Assembly: GCA_000482145.1 (NCBI GenBank)
Contig: AUXH01000257.1
Location: 1 to 25,438, forward strand
Origin: Strigomonas culicis
Taxonomy: Eukaryota > Euglenozoa > Kinetoplastea > Trypanosomatida > Trypanosomatidae
Length of the DNA stretch: 25,438 nucleotides
Reading direction: 5' to 3'
Shown here: piece by piece, positions 16,458 through 25,438 of the stretch
How the letters are laid out: each line of letters starts with the position of its first letter
Numbering within the stretch: the stretch's first letter is position 1
Made by a program: the position numbers and the translations under genes
Notes under the pieces: model-generated
What the model was told of the DNA's origin: nothing
The model's input: only the letters and a program-made list of their open reading frames with translations
Databases searched by the model: none

Positions 16458-17022
16458 GCAATATCTCCCTCTTTCGGTTTCTTCTAAAATAAAATAAAAA
16501 GTACTGTGACGAATAACGTGAGTGACATATTTAGCAGAAAGAAATAACAAGAAGCGGAAGACACAATAAGAGAAAGAAAGAGAAGTCATGTTTCAGAAGT
16601 GCCATGCTATGACCATTAAAAAAATATATTACTCTTGTATTTCAACACTTACTTGCAAAGCTAAGGGAACGAAATCATACACATAAGTGAATTATAGTTA
16701 ATGATATATATTGCAAGGAAGTTGTTAGACGCCTCGTTGGGTGCTGCTTCAAGTAAGCACAACATATGTCTCCAAGGGCTTTGTGAAATATCAATTTTGA
16801 TTGATTCCATTTAGTTTTTATCTTTTATCTTTCACTAACATAAAATGGAATCGTTTTCACAAGAGTATATATATATATATAAGTATATGAAATTATCTAC
16901 AACAGACTGGTTAACAGAGAGAAAAACAGAGAAAATGATGAAACTAGGAAAGCTAAAACAAAATAACAAAAATAAAAGCATCCATCTGCAAAAAAAAAAG
17001 AACAATTCCTATCTTGGCACCA
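16413..17022. other. intergenic spacer with microsatellite and inverted repeat
   Basis: There is no gene. The left end is the leader of singleton A with its (GT)18 repeat. A purine-rich stretch at 16520-16585 is its likely splice tract. The right part is the 3' flank of the gene ending at 17023. It includes a 10-bp perfect inverted repeat, gattccattt at 16803-16812 and aaatggaatc at 16843-16852, with a 30-nt loop. Confidence 0.6.
16421..16456. repeat. (GT)18 microsatellite
   Basis: Eighteen GT units are seen directly, beginning 9 bp upstream of the start codon of singleton A, so they lie in its 5' UTR as (AC)n on the coding strand. Confidence 0.95.
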
Positions 17023-17730
17023 CTACACATCACAAACTACAATTTCCACTGCGTCCCTCTCCCTTAAAGTGACCTCACATGCGTCTCCATCCATCTCCTC
17101 ACCGGTACTGATGTACACATAGGGGGTGTAGTCGGCGCCCACGCCGTACAGCTCATCAGCAGATGGCATGTACCTATTCTCTTTAGTATTGTTATATGGA
17201 GAAGTAGCATCGTCCTGTCCACCGCCGGCCGCGCCCTTCGGTGCGGCATGGACCGCGGTGCCCGTGATGACGGTCCCCACCACGTGCTGGTGCTCATGCG
17301 ATGCGGTGGGAGATGCGTGGCTCGGCGCGCCAGACACGGTGCCGTGCAGCATCGTGCCGTGCGGTCCCCCCTCCGCGCCCTGGCCCCCCAGTGGCGCGAC
17401 GGTCCCCATGACGGGCACCAGCCAGCTGCGCAGGTTCGCGCGCTGCCCCGCGCGGCGGCCCCCGCCGGAGCCGGGCTGGTTCGTGTTGGGGCTCGAGCGG
17501 TGGTCGAAGTGGTACAGCAGGAGCTGCTCCAGGCACACCTGGCGCGGCTGCTGCGGCGCCGCGTCGGTCGCCGGGCCGCGCGGGCCCTGCCCCGTGCGCG
17601 TGTCCCGCACCAACTCCCGCAGGATACGGGTCTGCTGCACCCGTTCGTTGCGCTCCGCGATGCCGCACACCACCGTGGCCATCAGCGTCGCGAAGGACAC
17701 GGCTATCACGAGGCAAAAGAGCACGAGCAT
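17023..17730 (-). CDS. single-pass membrane protein, singleton B (235 aa)
   Basis: A 235-residue protein from the ATG at 17730-17728. The membrane helix covers 2-24 (Cys22), and a basic but mixed-charge helix follows (ERNERVQQTRILRELVRDTR, 26-45). The middle is rich in Gly, Pro, Ala and His. VPVMGTVAPLGGQGAEGG (105-122) resembles VIEVAPLAGGDE of family 2, and EGGPHG recurs in family 1 copy 6. A His-rich stretch (144-149) and a TSPYNNT stretch follow. YMPSADELYGVGADYTPYVY (187-206) carries the array's Tyr-Gly motif (Tyr195) in a form close to singleton C. The C-terminus is charged and ends VEIVVCDV. GC content and Gly/Ala richness exceed those of its neighbours. Function unknown. Confidence 0.9.
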   Translation of the reverse strand: MLVLFCLVIAVSFATLMATVVCGIAERNERVQQTRILRELVRDTRTGQGPRGPATDAAPQQPRQVCLEQLLLYHFDHRSSPNTNQPGSGGGRRAGQRANLRSWLVPVMGTVAPLGGQGAEGGPHGTMLHGTVSGAPSHASPTASHEHQHVVGTVITGTAVHAAPKGAAGGGQDDATSPYNNTKENRYMPSADELYGVGADYTPYVYISTGEEMDGDACEVTLRERDAVEIVVCDV

Positions 17731-17757
17731 GCTCCTTCTTTACTTCTTTCTTTCTTT

Positions 17758-17791
<34 letters not shown>

Positions 17792-18503
17792 ACCTTTTTT
17801 TTCAAATAAGAATACTAAGTGCACTTATTAAAGAAAAAGAAGAAGACAAAGTGCTTCATTTGATGCGGAAGGACAGAAGGAGTTAGGCATACACTTCCGA
17901 TGTAGGAGGTGTGATCTACAGATCATACTGAGATGAAAAGAACACGCAAACAAAGAACAATATAGATTCATATATAAAAAAAAACAATATATTTGGTCTG
18001 TTAATGCAACGAAGAAGAGAATTTGGGGCTGTGTGCGTACATAGAAAAACAGACACATGTCGACATAAATGTAGTGGAGCCATAACGAACGAAACTCAAT
18101 AAGCAAAAAGTACATATATTGTCACAAAAAGTAACAAGATGCATTGAAAAAAGCTAAAACATTAAAGAAAAACCAGAAGCCGTTTTGTGTTTTATTATTA
18201 TTTCCTTTTTATTCTTCATTTGCTTCATAGATTTGCCCAAATAATGAAGAAGAAAAAGCATGTTGCAAGGATTGCAAGGCAGAGAAAAACAAAAAAAAAG
18301 GAAAAATGAGAATAGTATAAAAAGAACGCAAATAACACAAAATATTGTTTTTGCTCTTATTTACAGAGTAGATCGATCTACCTTCATCAGACGAGACATT
18401 TACCTCATATACATGAATTACGCAACAACAACAAAGAGTACATGTGAATTATTTCTAGTGCTATTCACTCTTCTCTCTTTCTTTCTTTACTGCTTTCCTT
18501 CCG
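17731..18503. other. intergenic spacer with (TA)14
   Basis: There is no gene. A pure (TA)14 run at 17761-17788 lies about 30 bp upstream of the start codon of singleton B. A 14-bp perfect palindrome, gtagatcgatctac, is at 18368-18381 in the 3' flank of the next gene. The rest is A-rich. Confidence 0.6.
17761..17788. repeat. (TA)14 microsatellite
   Basis: Fourteen TA units in the immediate 5' flank of singleton B are seen directly. The dinucleotide runs in the window sit in 5' flanks of array genes. Confidence 0.95.
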
Positions 18504-19427
18504 TCACAAATTATTGCAGTCAAAGGATCGTCTGTGTGAGTCCTTCCTGCTACCATTATCGTCCGGGTGGGTGGAGGTCGATGAGAAGGCAGAAGACTCG
18601 TTACCACTCACACAGTTCTGCCGGTAGTCCGTGTCAGGATGATTTAAATCCACAGCGATGCCAACACTACCGGTGGTACTCTCACATGGAACAAGTGGCG
18701 AAGGCGAAGGAACCGCGGCCGCCACTACCTCATCCTTTTTACTAAAGCTTTCGCTTTCCGAGATGGCGGTGGGTGGCGGCGGAGGGGGAGCAGCGGCGGC
18801 GGCGGAGATAGGGTTCGGCAAGTAGCTCGCCTCCCCGTAGAGCTCCTCCGGCGTGGGGTCGCTGCTGTAGTACACGGCACCCGTCGCGGACCGAGAGAAG
18901 AGATCATTTTTCGGGTTACTAACGTGACTTGCACTGCCACTGTTGCTGTTATTCGCATTTTGCAGTTCCTCTCGCAGCCGCGCCTGCATCTCTTCGTTGA
19001 TTTGGGTGTTGACCGGCCGGACGCGCGCTGGAGGGAAGAAGTGTGCGAGGCTGTTGAGATCATTCGTCACGCGGTTGCTATTGGCTGCATTAGGAGAATT
19101 CGTATCCACGGCCGCGATCACATACGCAGGCATCAAGTTGTGCACGGGGAGTGAAGAGAGGGCGTCCACAGTGGTGTGGGCATAGAGATTGTCATTCGGT
19201 GTATTCTGGGTCTCCTGTGGGCTGTAGTAATCAAAGCCCAAAATGTTGTTCACGTTGTCCCGGTGCGCGGCTTGCATCTCGATGTGTTCGGTTTCCATTG
19301 TCTGGCGGTTGCGGCGCTCCGCGGCCTGGGTGCGAATCTTACGCACGCGCGTCGAGACGATGAGGCAGAAGCTCAACATTATCACAATCATACAGCCAAC
19401 CAGAAAGTAGCCATAGTAGGAGATCAT
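18504..19427 (-). CDS. single-pass membrane protein, singleton C (307 aa)
   Basis: A 307-residue protein from the ATG at 19427-19425. The membrane helix is at about 6-26 (Cys12, Cys21), followed by the basic RVRKIRTQAAERRNR. The tail contains FDYYSPQETQNTPND (65-79), LMPAYVIAAVDTN (98-110), which resembles the PPQAIPAFVTVVDPT block of family 1, a Glu/Arg-rich helix (143-158), and VYYSSDPTPEELYGEASYLP (185-204) with the Tyr-Gly motif at Tyr197. An Ala/Pro-rich stretch follows (209-223). DTDYRQNCVSGNESS near residue 266 shares DYRQN with family 2. The long Ser-rich C-terminus beyond the Tyr-Gly motif is unlike other members. It is the first array gene transcribed, directly after IFT56. It may be the member that links the two families. 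Function unknown. Confidence 0.91.
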   Translation of the reverse strand: MISYYGYFLVGCMIVIMLSFCLIVSTRVRKIRTQAAERRNRQTMETEHIEMQAAHRDNVNNILGFDYYSPQETQNTPNDNLYAHTTVDALSSLPVHNLMPAYVIAAVDTNSPNAANSNRVTNDLNSLAHFFPPARVRPVNTQINEEMQARLREELQNANNSNSGSASHVSNPKNDLFSRSATGAVYYSSDPTPEELYGEASYLPNPISAAAAAPPPPPPTAISESESFSKKDEVVAAAVPSPSPLVPCESTTGSVGIAVDLNHPDTDYRQNCVSGNESSAFSSTSTHPDDNGSRKDSHRRSFDCNNL

Positions 19428-20012
19428 GTGGAGTCTGTAGGAGCCACTCTACTTTATTGTAAAAAGAATCACGTGTGCTTCGTTTGTTGTTATTTACGTT
19501 CTTTCTTCCTATCTCTATTTGTGTTTGTTAAAGAAACAAAAGAGAAGAACAATGCGGATTAGAGTAAAGTGCATGTTTGTATTTCCACTACAGATGTTTA
19601 AGTAGTATCACAGTTGTTAACACACGTGTTTAATGACGGTACATGGTTGGGTAGCAGGAGAGATACTGTCCGTGCTTTTTTTTTTTTTAGAGGCAACATA
19701 CACAGATAATCTAAACCACTAAAAAAGAGAAGAAAAAAAAAGAAGAAACCGTACATAACAAATATCTCATTTTTTTTTTCACATTTTCCTTTTCATACAT
19801 CTAGTACAGAACAATAAAAATCATAGTATAATAAACCATCGTCTAAACATAACACCCGCCTGCTCATATCTATTCTTTTATTTTCACTTTCATTTTTTTT
19901 TCAAACACAACGTGTCTGCGTATATACATGTATTGGACACACAGGCGATTGTGGTTTCATTCGCTCTTATATATATATCTTGTATAGGTGTAGGTATAGT
20001 TTGTTTGTGTGA
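19428..20012. other. spacer between the array and IFT56
   Basis: There is no gene. It contains the 5' flank of singleton C and the 3' flank of IFT56, with several T and A runs. It marks the right boundary of the array. Confidence 0.6.
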
Positions 20013-21746
20013 CTACTTGCGCTTCAGCTTGACCTCCTTCACCCAGTCGCGCATGAGCTGCAGGATGCGCTCGAACTCCTGCGACACGGCCGCGTCCGAC
20101 TGCCTGTACTGCTCGACGGAGCTCTCCATCATCTTCATCACGTCGAAGAGCGCGTCAGCCGTCTCCTCGTTCGCATAGACCTGCTGGAAGACGCCGATGC
20201 AGGCGCCACGCTTGCCCTCCATGTACTCCGTGTTCTCCTCCAGCCGCGCGAGCACGTCGAAGGCCTTGGCGGCGTAGTAGAAGTTCCCGGTACGGTAACA
20301 GTCGTTCGCGATGAGGCGCAGTATGACAATCGACTCGCGGGTCTCCATCTTGAGGTACAGGTCCCAGGCGCGCTTGGCGTGCTTGTTGAGGATGCACGCC
20401 CGCACATACCAGCTGCTGTAGCTGAGCTCGTTCTTCAGCTTCTCGCCCTTCACCGCCGCGAGGGAGGTCTCCGCGTCGCCGTAGTTGCCGGTGGCCGCGC
20501 TCGCAATGCCGAAGAGATAAAGAAAGACGTCGTCCTTGTGAAAGTAGGGCTTGATCGAGTTGAGGTACGTCATGACGCTGCCAAAGTCGCGGATGAGAAA
20601 GAAGTAGGAGCCCATGCACTGGCGGCCCGGGATGGTGTCGCACTCGCTCTGCGAGGAGCCGATGAAGTGGAAGAACTCGCGGCTCATCTTGAGGAACTCC
20701 TCCGAGTCGAGCTGCTGCCCCACCTGGGCGAGCACGACCGCTTTGAGGATGTACTCCTGCGGCGTCAGCGGCTCCATGTCCTTCAGCAGCTCGTAGGCCT
20801 CGCTCGTCTGGTCGTGGCGGAGGTGGTAGATGACGAGGTTCAGCCGCGCCTCCGGCAGCCCCACGGAGATGAGCGGCGGCAGCACCTGCAGCGCGTCTTC
20901 ACCGCCGCGGAAGACGACGAGGTTGTGCTTCACAATGTCGCTCTCCATGTTGTACGTGGTGCGGTAGAGGTCGATGAGCGCCTTGATCTCGCGCTCGGCC
21001 GTGTTGCCGTTGTACAGCCGGTAGAGATTGCACGCCTTGAGGTTAAGCGCGACGGCGCTGTTCGGGTAGGTGCCGAGGTACGTGTTGAGCACATCCAGGC
21101 TCACCTCGTAGTAGTCCATCTTGTAGTAGCACATGGCCACGTAGACGTGGAGCGCGAGGTACTCCTTCGTCTGCAGCAGGATGCGCTTGTACACATCGAT
21201 CGCCTCCTGGAACTGGTTGCGCGCGTACTGCGCGGCGGCCAGCGCGAGCTGGTCCTCGACCGTGTTCTGCAGCTTCTGGTGGTACTCCATCAGCTTATCC
21301 TCGTCCTGCAGCTTCTGCGCGACGAGGAAGAGCAGTCGGTTGCGCAGCCCCTCCGCCGCGCCGCCGGCGGGGTAGCGCAGGGCGGCCTCCTCCGCCTCCT
21401 TGTACATGCCGGAGAGCAGCAGGCAGATACCGAGGAAGACGTAGTTGGCCGGGTCGCTCCCCTCCTGGGAGATGAGCTCGCGGTAGACCTCCGTCGCCTT
21501 GGCAATGTCCCCCATGTGCGCGGCCGCGTAGCCGAGCCACGGGTTGAGCGGCAGGTCACCCATGGTCAGGCCCGCCGCCTTGAAGAAGTCCACCATCGTC
21601 GTCGCCTTCGCGAAGTCGCGCGCCTGCAGGGCGTCTTCGAGCTGCTCCGCGAGGGACTTCTTTGCCAGCTGCTGCTTCGCGCTCGTGTGGCCCGTGCTCG
21701 GGGCGCCGGCACCCTTGCGGACAAAGCGGCCAGTGGTGGAGATCAT
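20013..21746 (-). CDS. IFT56: intraflagellar transport protein 56 (TTC26/DYF-13/PIFTC3)
   Basis: A 577-residue tetratricopeptide-repeat protein of the IFT-B complex, which moves cargo along the axoneme during flagellum assembly. I recognise it from segments shared with animal TTC26: [114 protein letters not shown] and YMEGKRGAC. Length is close to that of animal forms (about 550). An ATG at 21911 in the same frame would add 55 hydrophobic residues that read through the splice tract, so I start at the ATG at 21746-21744 ([12 protein letters not shown]). The frame is intact with no missing part. It is a conserved housekeeping gene flanking the array and shows that the organism builds a flagellum. 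Confidence 0.96.
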   Translation of the reverse strand: MISTTGRFVRKGAGAPSTGHTSAKQQLAKKSLAEQLEDALQARDFAKATTMVDFFKAAGLTMGDLPLNPWLGYAAAHMGDIAKATEVYRELISQEGSDPANYVFLGICLLLSGMYKEAEEAALRYPAGGAAEGLRNRLLFLVAQKLQDEDKLMEYHQKLQNTVEDQLALAAAQYARNQFQEAIDVYKRILLQTKEYLALHVYVAMCYYKMDYYEVSLDVLNTYLGTYPNSAVALNLKACNLYRLYNGNTAEREIKALIDLYRTTYNMESDIVKHNLVVFRGGEDALQVLPPLISVGLPEARLNLVIYHLRHDQTSEAYELLKDMEPLTPQEYILKAVVLAQVGQQLDSEEFLKMSREFFHFIGSSQSECDTIPGRQCMGSYFFLIRDFGSVMTYLNSIKPYFHKDDVFLYLFGIASAATGNYGDAETSLAAVKGEKLKNELSYSSWYVRACILNKHAKRAWDLYLKMETRESIVILRLIANDCYRTGNFYYAAKAFDVLARLEENTEYMEGKRGACIGVFQQVYANEETADALFDVMKMMESSVEQYRQSDAAVSQEFERILQLMRDWVKEVKLKRK

Positions 21747-22069
21747 GGTTGTCTTCGCTTTCTTTTTTTCTCTCGGAAGGTTTCTTCGGTAAAAATAATA
21801 ACAAGAAAAAAAAACAGTAACTAGGAAGGAGACAAGAGGGTGAAAAGAAAAAGGGATGTGTAGTAGAACGTGCATTCCTGTGTCAACAAGAACTCTTAGT
21901 GACATTCGCATGTTTTTTTTTAAAGGTAATCATCCCAGTTGGTTTCCTTTGTGTTTTTTCAATAGTAAAAATAAGAAATGATAATGAGAGAAGTATATAC
22001 TTTCACTTCATGGCCTCTGCAGAGCCGGGGATCCGACACCGCATCGGTAGCGATGCATCGCTCGACTGC
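21747..22069. other. spacer between IFT56 and ubiquitin-L40
   Basis: It holds the IFT56 acceptor region and the 3' UTR of the ubiquitin gene. No further gene is seen. GC content rises close to the ubiquitin stop codon (22010-22069). Confidence 0.6.
21784..21856 (-). promoter_or_regulatory. probable spliced-leader acceptor of IFT56
   Basis: A purine-rich plus-strand stretch at 21803-21856 gives a pyrimidine tract on the coding strand. An AG follows at 21785-21784, 38 nt before the ATG at 21746. It supports the shorter IFT56 start. Confidence 0.45.
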
Positions 22070-23292
<1,223 letters not shown>

Positions 23293-23532
23293 TCATTTTC
23301 GTACTAGTGACACCTTATGGCTCCGGGAGCCAGTGCTGCAGCCGAAGCGCATCGCGTTTATCATATTTGTGAGCGTCTGTCTCCGCTCGCACCGCTTCAT
23401 GGAGGGAGAGAAGTGGAACGGCGGCTCGTCCTCCACGTCCTCGAAGTCGCCCGCGTCCGCCTCCGGCATCTCCTCTTGTTCGTATGTACTGGCTGCGGCG
23501 CTGAAAACATCAGCCACGACAGACCATCTCAT
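23293..23532 (-). CDS. short coding-like frame, probably displaced C-terminus of the preceding gene
   Basis: From the ATG at 23532-23530 this frame gives 79 residues. The sequence is GC-rich at third positions and protein-like: an acidic stretch (EADAGDFEDVEDE) then PPFHFSPSMKRCERRQTLTN and a basic C-terminus ending SLVRK. The frame stays open upstream beyond 23586, overlapping the end of the preceding open frame. Only 53 bp separate its ATG from that stop codon, and the gap has no pyrimidine tract, so an independent trans-spliced mRNA is unlikely. It is more likely the true C-terminus of the preceding protein, separated by a frame change (assembly error, mutation or ribosomal frameshift). 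No family recognised. Confidence 0.5.
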   Translation of the reverse strand: MRWSVVADVFSAAASTYEQEEMPEADAGDFEDVEDEPPFHFSPSMKRCERRQTLTNMINAMRFGCSTGSRSHKVSLVRK

Positions 23533-23585
23533 TCGAAGCGAGGGTTTCTTTTGATACGTGTCACTCTTTCCCCTCCCTTCGTTGG

Positions 23586-25438
23586 CTATGCCCCTCCTCG
23601 CAGGCTTTGTTTTACGCCGTCCTGTAGACGCATGCGAAGGTCGGGCGGGGGCCCCCAATACACCGTGCGGGGCTTGTGCTGACGTGTCAGGCGAGGCAGC
23701 GCTGCGACGGGCGGCGGCGACCGGTCGGCGGGGTCCTTCCCGGCGCGTCCGGACGCACCGGCCTGTGTGATGCAGCTGGAGTACATGTGGCTCCCGCGCG
23801 GCACGGAGGCGGCGAGTGCGGTCGGCGGGGGGTGCGGCCGCCGGTTCGACCTGTTCGTATCGCTTGCCTGTAGACAGCCCGTTCCGCCACCATCGACCGA
23901 GCCCGCGTGCGAGAGCGGCAGGAGGGGCAGGCTCTCCTTCACCAGCGCGCTCCGCGGCGGGACGGACGGCTTGGGCGGCACCGCCCCACGGAAGTCAAAG
24001 CGCACCGGCGGTCGGTCGCACGCGTTGCCGCGCACCACCGTGCGCTGCACACGCTCCGTCTCATTAGGGCGGCCATGATAAGCGCTCAGCGCGTTGAGTG
24101 TGGGGCCGCGGCGGCCCTGCGGGAGGGGGAGCGATGCCGTCGTCTGGCGCTCTTGGAGAGCGGGGAGGCTGGGCAGCAGTGGCGCGCTCGCTGCTCCGTA
24201 GCTGGGCTGCTGCACGGTGGAGGATCTGTACTTCAAGAGAATGGCGTCCAGCGGGTTGTCGGCCGGCAGCTTGGGCACGGAGGTCCTGGAGGAGTTGTTG
24301 GAGGGGTAGCTGTTGACGCTCATGAATCCGCTCTTGTGGTTCAGATACGTGTGTGATATCCAGTCGTCATCATCCTTTGCGTTGCCATCCGCAGCGGTCA
24401 CATGTATGTTGGATGCTCGCCCGCTCTGTAGCAGACTGTGCGCAGCAGCAGCTTCACTGCCGTGGCCAGTGGATCCTACCGTATCGCGGCCATTCCCGTT
24501 GTTCTGGTACATGGGCACGGTGCCCTTCAGCTGAGGCAGTAAAATGTGTGTGTTACCTTGTTGTGCCTCGGAGCGGCCTCGCCACACAATGGTGTTGGCA
24601 GAGGAAGACACGGAGCTGCCAGCCATACCATGAGGCCCGTTGTGACTCAGCAGTGTGCCCCGCTCAGGGTTTGGCGTGGCGTAGGGCTCATGATGCGTCT
24701 CCTTGTGCATTTGCCAGTCAATGGTCGAGGGCACATTCCTTCTCGCTTGCTCGACTTCATGACGCCGATGAGGTTTGTGCGGCTGCTGCGATCTGTCGAT
24801 GGAGTCATGAGAACTGGAGATGCCCTGCGGTGCCGTGCTGTAGGCTGCTTCTTCGCGCCCCATCCCATGACACGCCCCATCCCCCTGCGGCTCGCCCACT
24901 CCAGGTGGTAGGATCAGCGGCAGCGCAGCAGTAAAGGGGCCATATGGCGACGGAGATCTTTCCCCCACCTGAGGTGTGGCGTCCGCGGCACCGTGCGCGC
25001 TCCTTGTCGTCGCGTGCGACTGCTTGCCTTTGTGTTTGGACCTGCCCTTCGGCGCGTGGCCGTCGGGGGGCTGGCCGTGCGACGCGCACTGCGCGTCCGC
25101 GCCGTCCTCGCTGCCCCCGACCTCTCCGTTCGCGTCCGACGTGGTGGGGGCGGCAGGCTCGGCGGCGGTGGGCGCGCAGATCTCCCCCGGCTCCTGCTCC
25201 CCTTCACAGGGGTGGTCCACGTCGTCTTCGCGGACCTCTTCGGGTGTTGGTTCATATGGTTCTTCAGGGGCCGTCTCGGGGCCGTCCTCCGCCGCCTGCA
25301 CGCAGATCGCGCTCCGCTCCTGTGGGTGAGGCGGTTCCACCCTATGCAGACATATCGGCCCCAGAACCTCTACGCAGATCTCTGCCGGCTGCTGGGTGCA
25401 GGTCGGTTCCAAGTCCTCTTTGCGGACCTCTTCGGGTG
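23586..25438 (-). CDS. 5'-truncated low-complexity Pro/Ser-rich protein
   Basis: The frame is open from the right window edge to a stop at 23586, giving 616 visible residues. The start lies outside, because no convincing ATG start is present near the edge. The first 80 residues are acidic and hold two related units: PEEVRKED ... PAEIC and PEEVREDD ... PGEIC, about 70 residues apart. Then follow Ser/Gly/His-rich sequence, a Lys/His patch (RSKHKGKQSH), NPLDAILLKYRSSTVQQPSY, PVRFDFRGAVPPKPSVPPRS with possible SH3-type PxxP motifs, and VYWGPPPDLRMRLQ near the end. The last motif recalls VYGPPNAYL of singleton A, but one match is weak evidence. No membrane helix is visible in this part. It may be a cytoskeletal or scaffold protein; I do not recognise it. 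Confidence 0.8.
   Translation of the reverse strand, partial: PEEVRKEDLEPTCTQQPAEICVEVLGPICLHRVEPPHPQERSAICVQAAEDGPETAPEEPYEPTPEEVREDDVDHPCEGEQEPGEICAPTAAEPAAPTTSDANGEVGGSEDGADAQCASHGQPPDGHAPKGRSKHKGKQSHATTRSAHGAADATPQVGERSPSPYGPFTAALPLILPPGVGEPQGDGACHGMGREEAAYSTAPQGISSSHDSIDRSQQPHKPHRRHEVEQARRNVPSTIDWQMHKETHHEPYATPNPERGTLLSHNGPHGMAGSSVSSSANTIVWRGRSEAQQGNTHILLPQLKGTVPMYQNNGNGRDTVGSTGHGSEAAAAHSLLQSGRASNIHVTAADGNAKDDDDWISHTYLNHKSGFMSVNSYPSNNSSRTSVPKLPADNPLDAILLKYRSSTVQQPSYGAASAPLLPSLPALQERQTTASLPLPQGRRGPTLNALSAYHGRPNETERVQRTVVRGNACDRPPVRFDFRGAVPPKPSVPPRSALVKESLPLLPLSHAGSVDGGGTGCLQASDTNRSNRRPHPPPTALAASVPRGSHMYSSCITQAGASGRAGKDPADRSPPPVAALPRLTRQHKPRTVYWGPPPDLRMRLQDGVKQSLRGGA

Noticed and set aside
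16413..16589. Extended start of singleton A with THTHTH stretch
   Set aside because: The stretch is a translated dinucleotide repeat, and the upstream ATG lies at the edge of the purine run that likely precedes the splice site.
17168..17886. Two plus-strand frames of about 212 codons opposite singleton B
   Set aside because: They are antisense to a frame with a clear membrane helix and shared Tyr-Gly motif. One runs into the (TA)n repeat as YIYIYI.
18368..18381. 14-bp palindrome gtagatcgatctac as an operator
   Set aside because: It is a single occurrence in a spacer, and trypanosomatid genes are transcribed polycistronically. Chance is a sufficient explanation.
20379..21824. 481-codon plus-strand open frame opposite IFT56
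   Set aside because: It is antisense to a gene recognised by homology. The translation is Leu/Val/Arg-rich without domains, as expected from the mirror of GC-rich coding sequence.
21747..21911. 55-residue hydrophobic N-terminal extension of IFT56
   Set aside because: It reads through the presumed splice tract and has no counterpart in IFT56 homologues, which are soluble.
23687..24078. Plus-strand frames opposite the Pro/Ser-rich gene
   Set aside because: They are Arg/Pro-rich mirrors of GC-rich coding sequence with no motif.

Overview
The window looks like nuclear DNA of a trypanosomatid (kinetoplastid) protist. Every supported gene lies on the minus strand with no intron visible, as in a polycistronic directional gene cluster. 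Coding sequence is GC-rich. The spacers are AT-rich and run purine-rich on the plus strand, so they are pyrimidine-rich on the coding strand, as expected for spliced-leader trans-splicing. The ubiquitin-L40 fusion carries ubiquitin substitutions that I associate with kinetoplastids, and an intraflagellar transport gene shows a flagellate. I cannot name the genus.

Transcription runs from high to low coordinates. At the right edge is a long, low-complexity, Pro/Ser-rich open frame cut by the window end (23586-25438). It is followed by a short coding-like frame (23293-23532) that is probably its displaced C-terminus. Next come ubiquitin-RPL40 (22070-22456) and IFT56 (20013-21746). The next 17.7 kb hold 13 consecutive genes for small proteins that each start with one transmembrane segment, a basic stop-transfer patch and a long, probably cytoplasmic tail. 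At the left edge is the 5' part of a gene with a basic N-terminus and helical-repeat-like sequence (1-979), possibly mitochondrial.

The 13 genes fall into three groups. Three singletons (15999-16412, 17023-17730, 18504-19427) differ from each other. Three longer paralogues (10105-11139, 12160-13179, 14534-15628; family 2) share a nearly invariant tail block and paired Cys clusters. Seven shorter paralogues (1751-8848; family 1) end in an almost invariant box around DYGQAQY. By eye, all 13 carry a Tyr-Gly ... Tyr motif near the C-terminus, and families 1 and 2 also share a VI-(x4)-LA-x-GDE core. I therefore read the locus as one expanded superfamily of membrane-anchored tail proteins. I do not recognise it as a described family.

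Spacers are duplicated together with the genes. Some coding blocks are identical at the DNA level between paralogues while their flanks have diverged, which points to gene conversion. The function of the array is unknown. The design (short outside part, one membrane pass, juxtamembrane Cys, Tyr-centred tail motifs) would suit membrane adaptors or sorting tails, but that is inference only.
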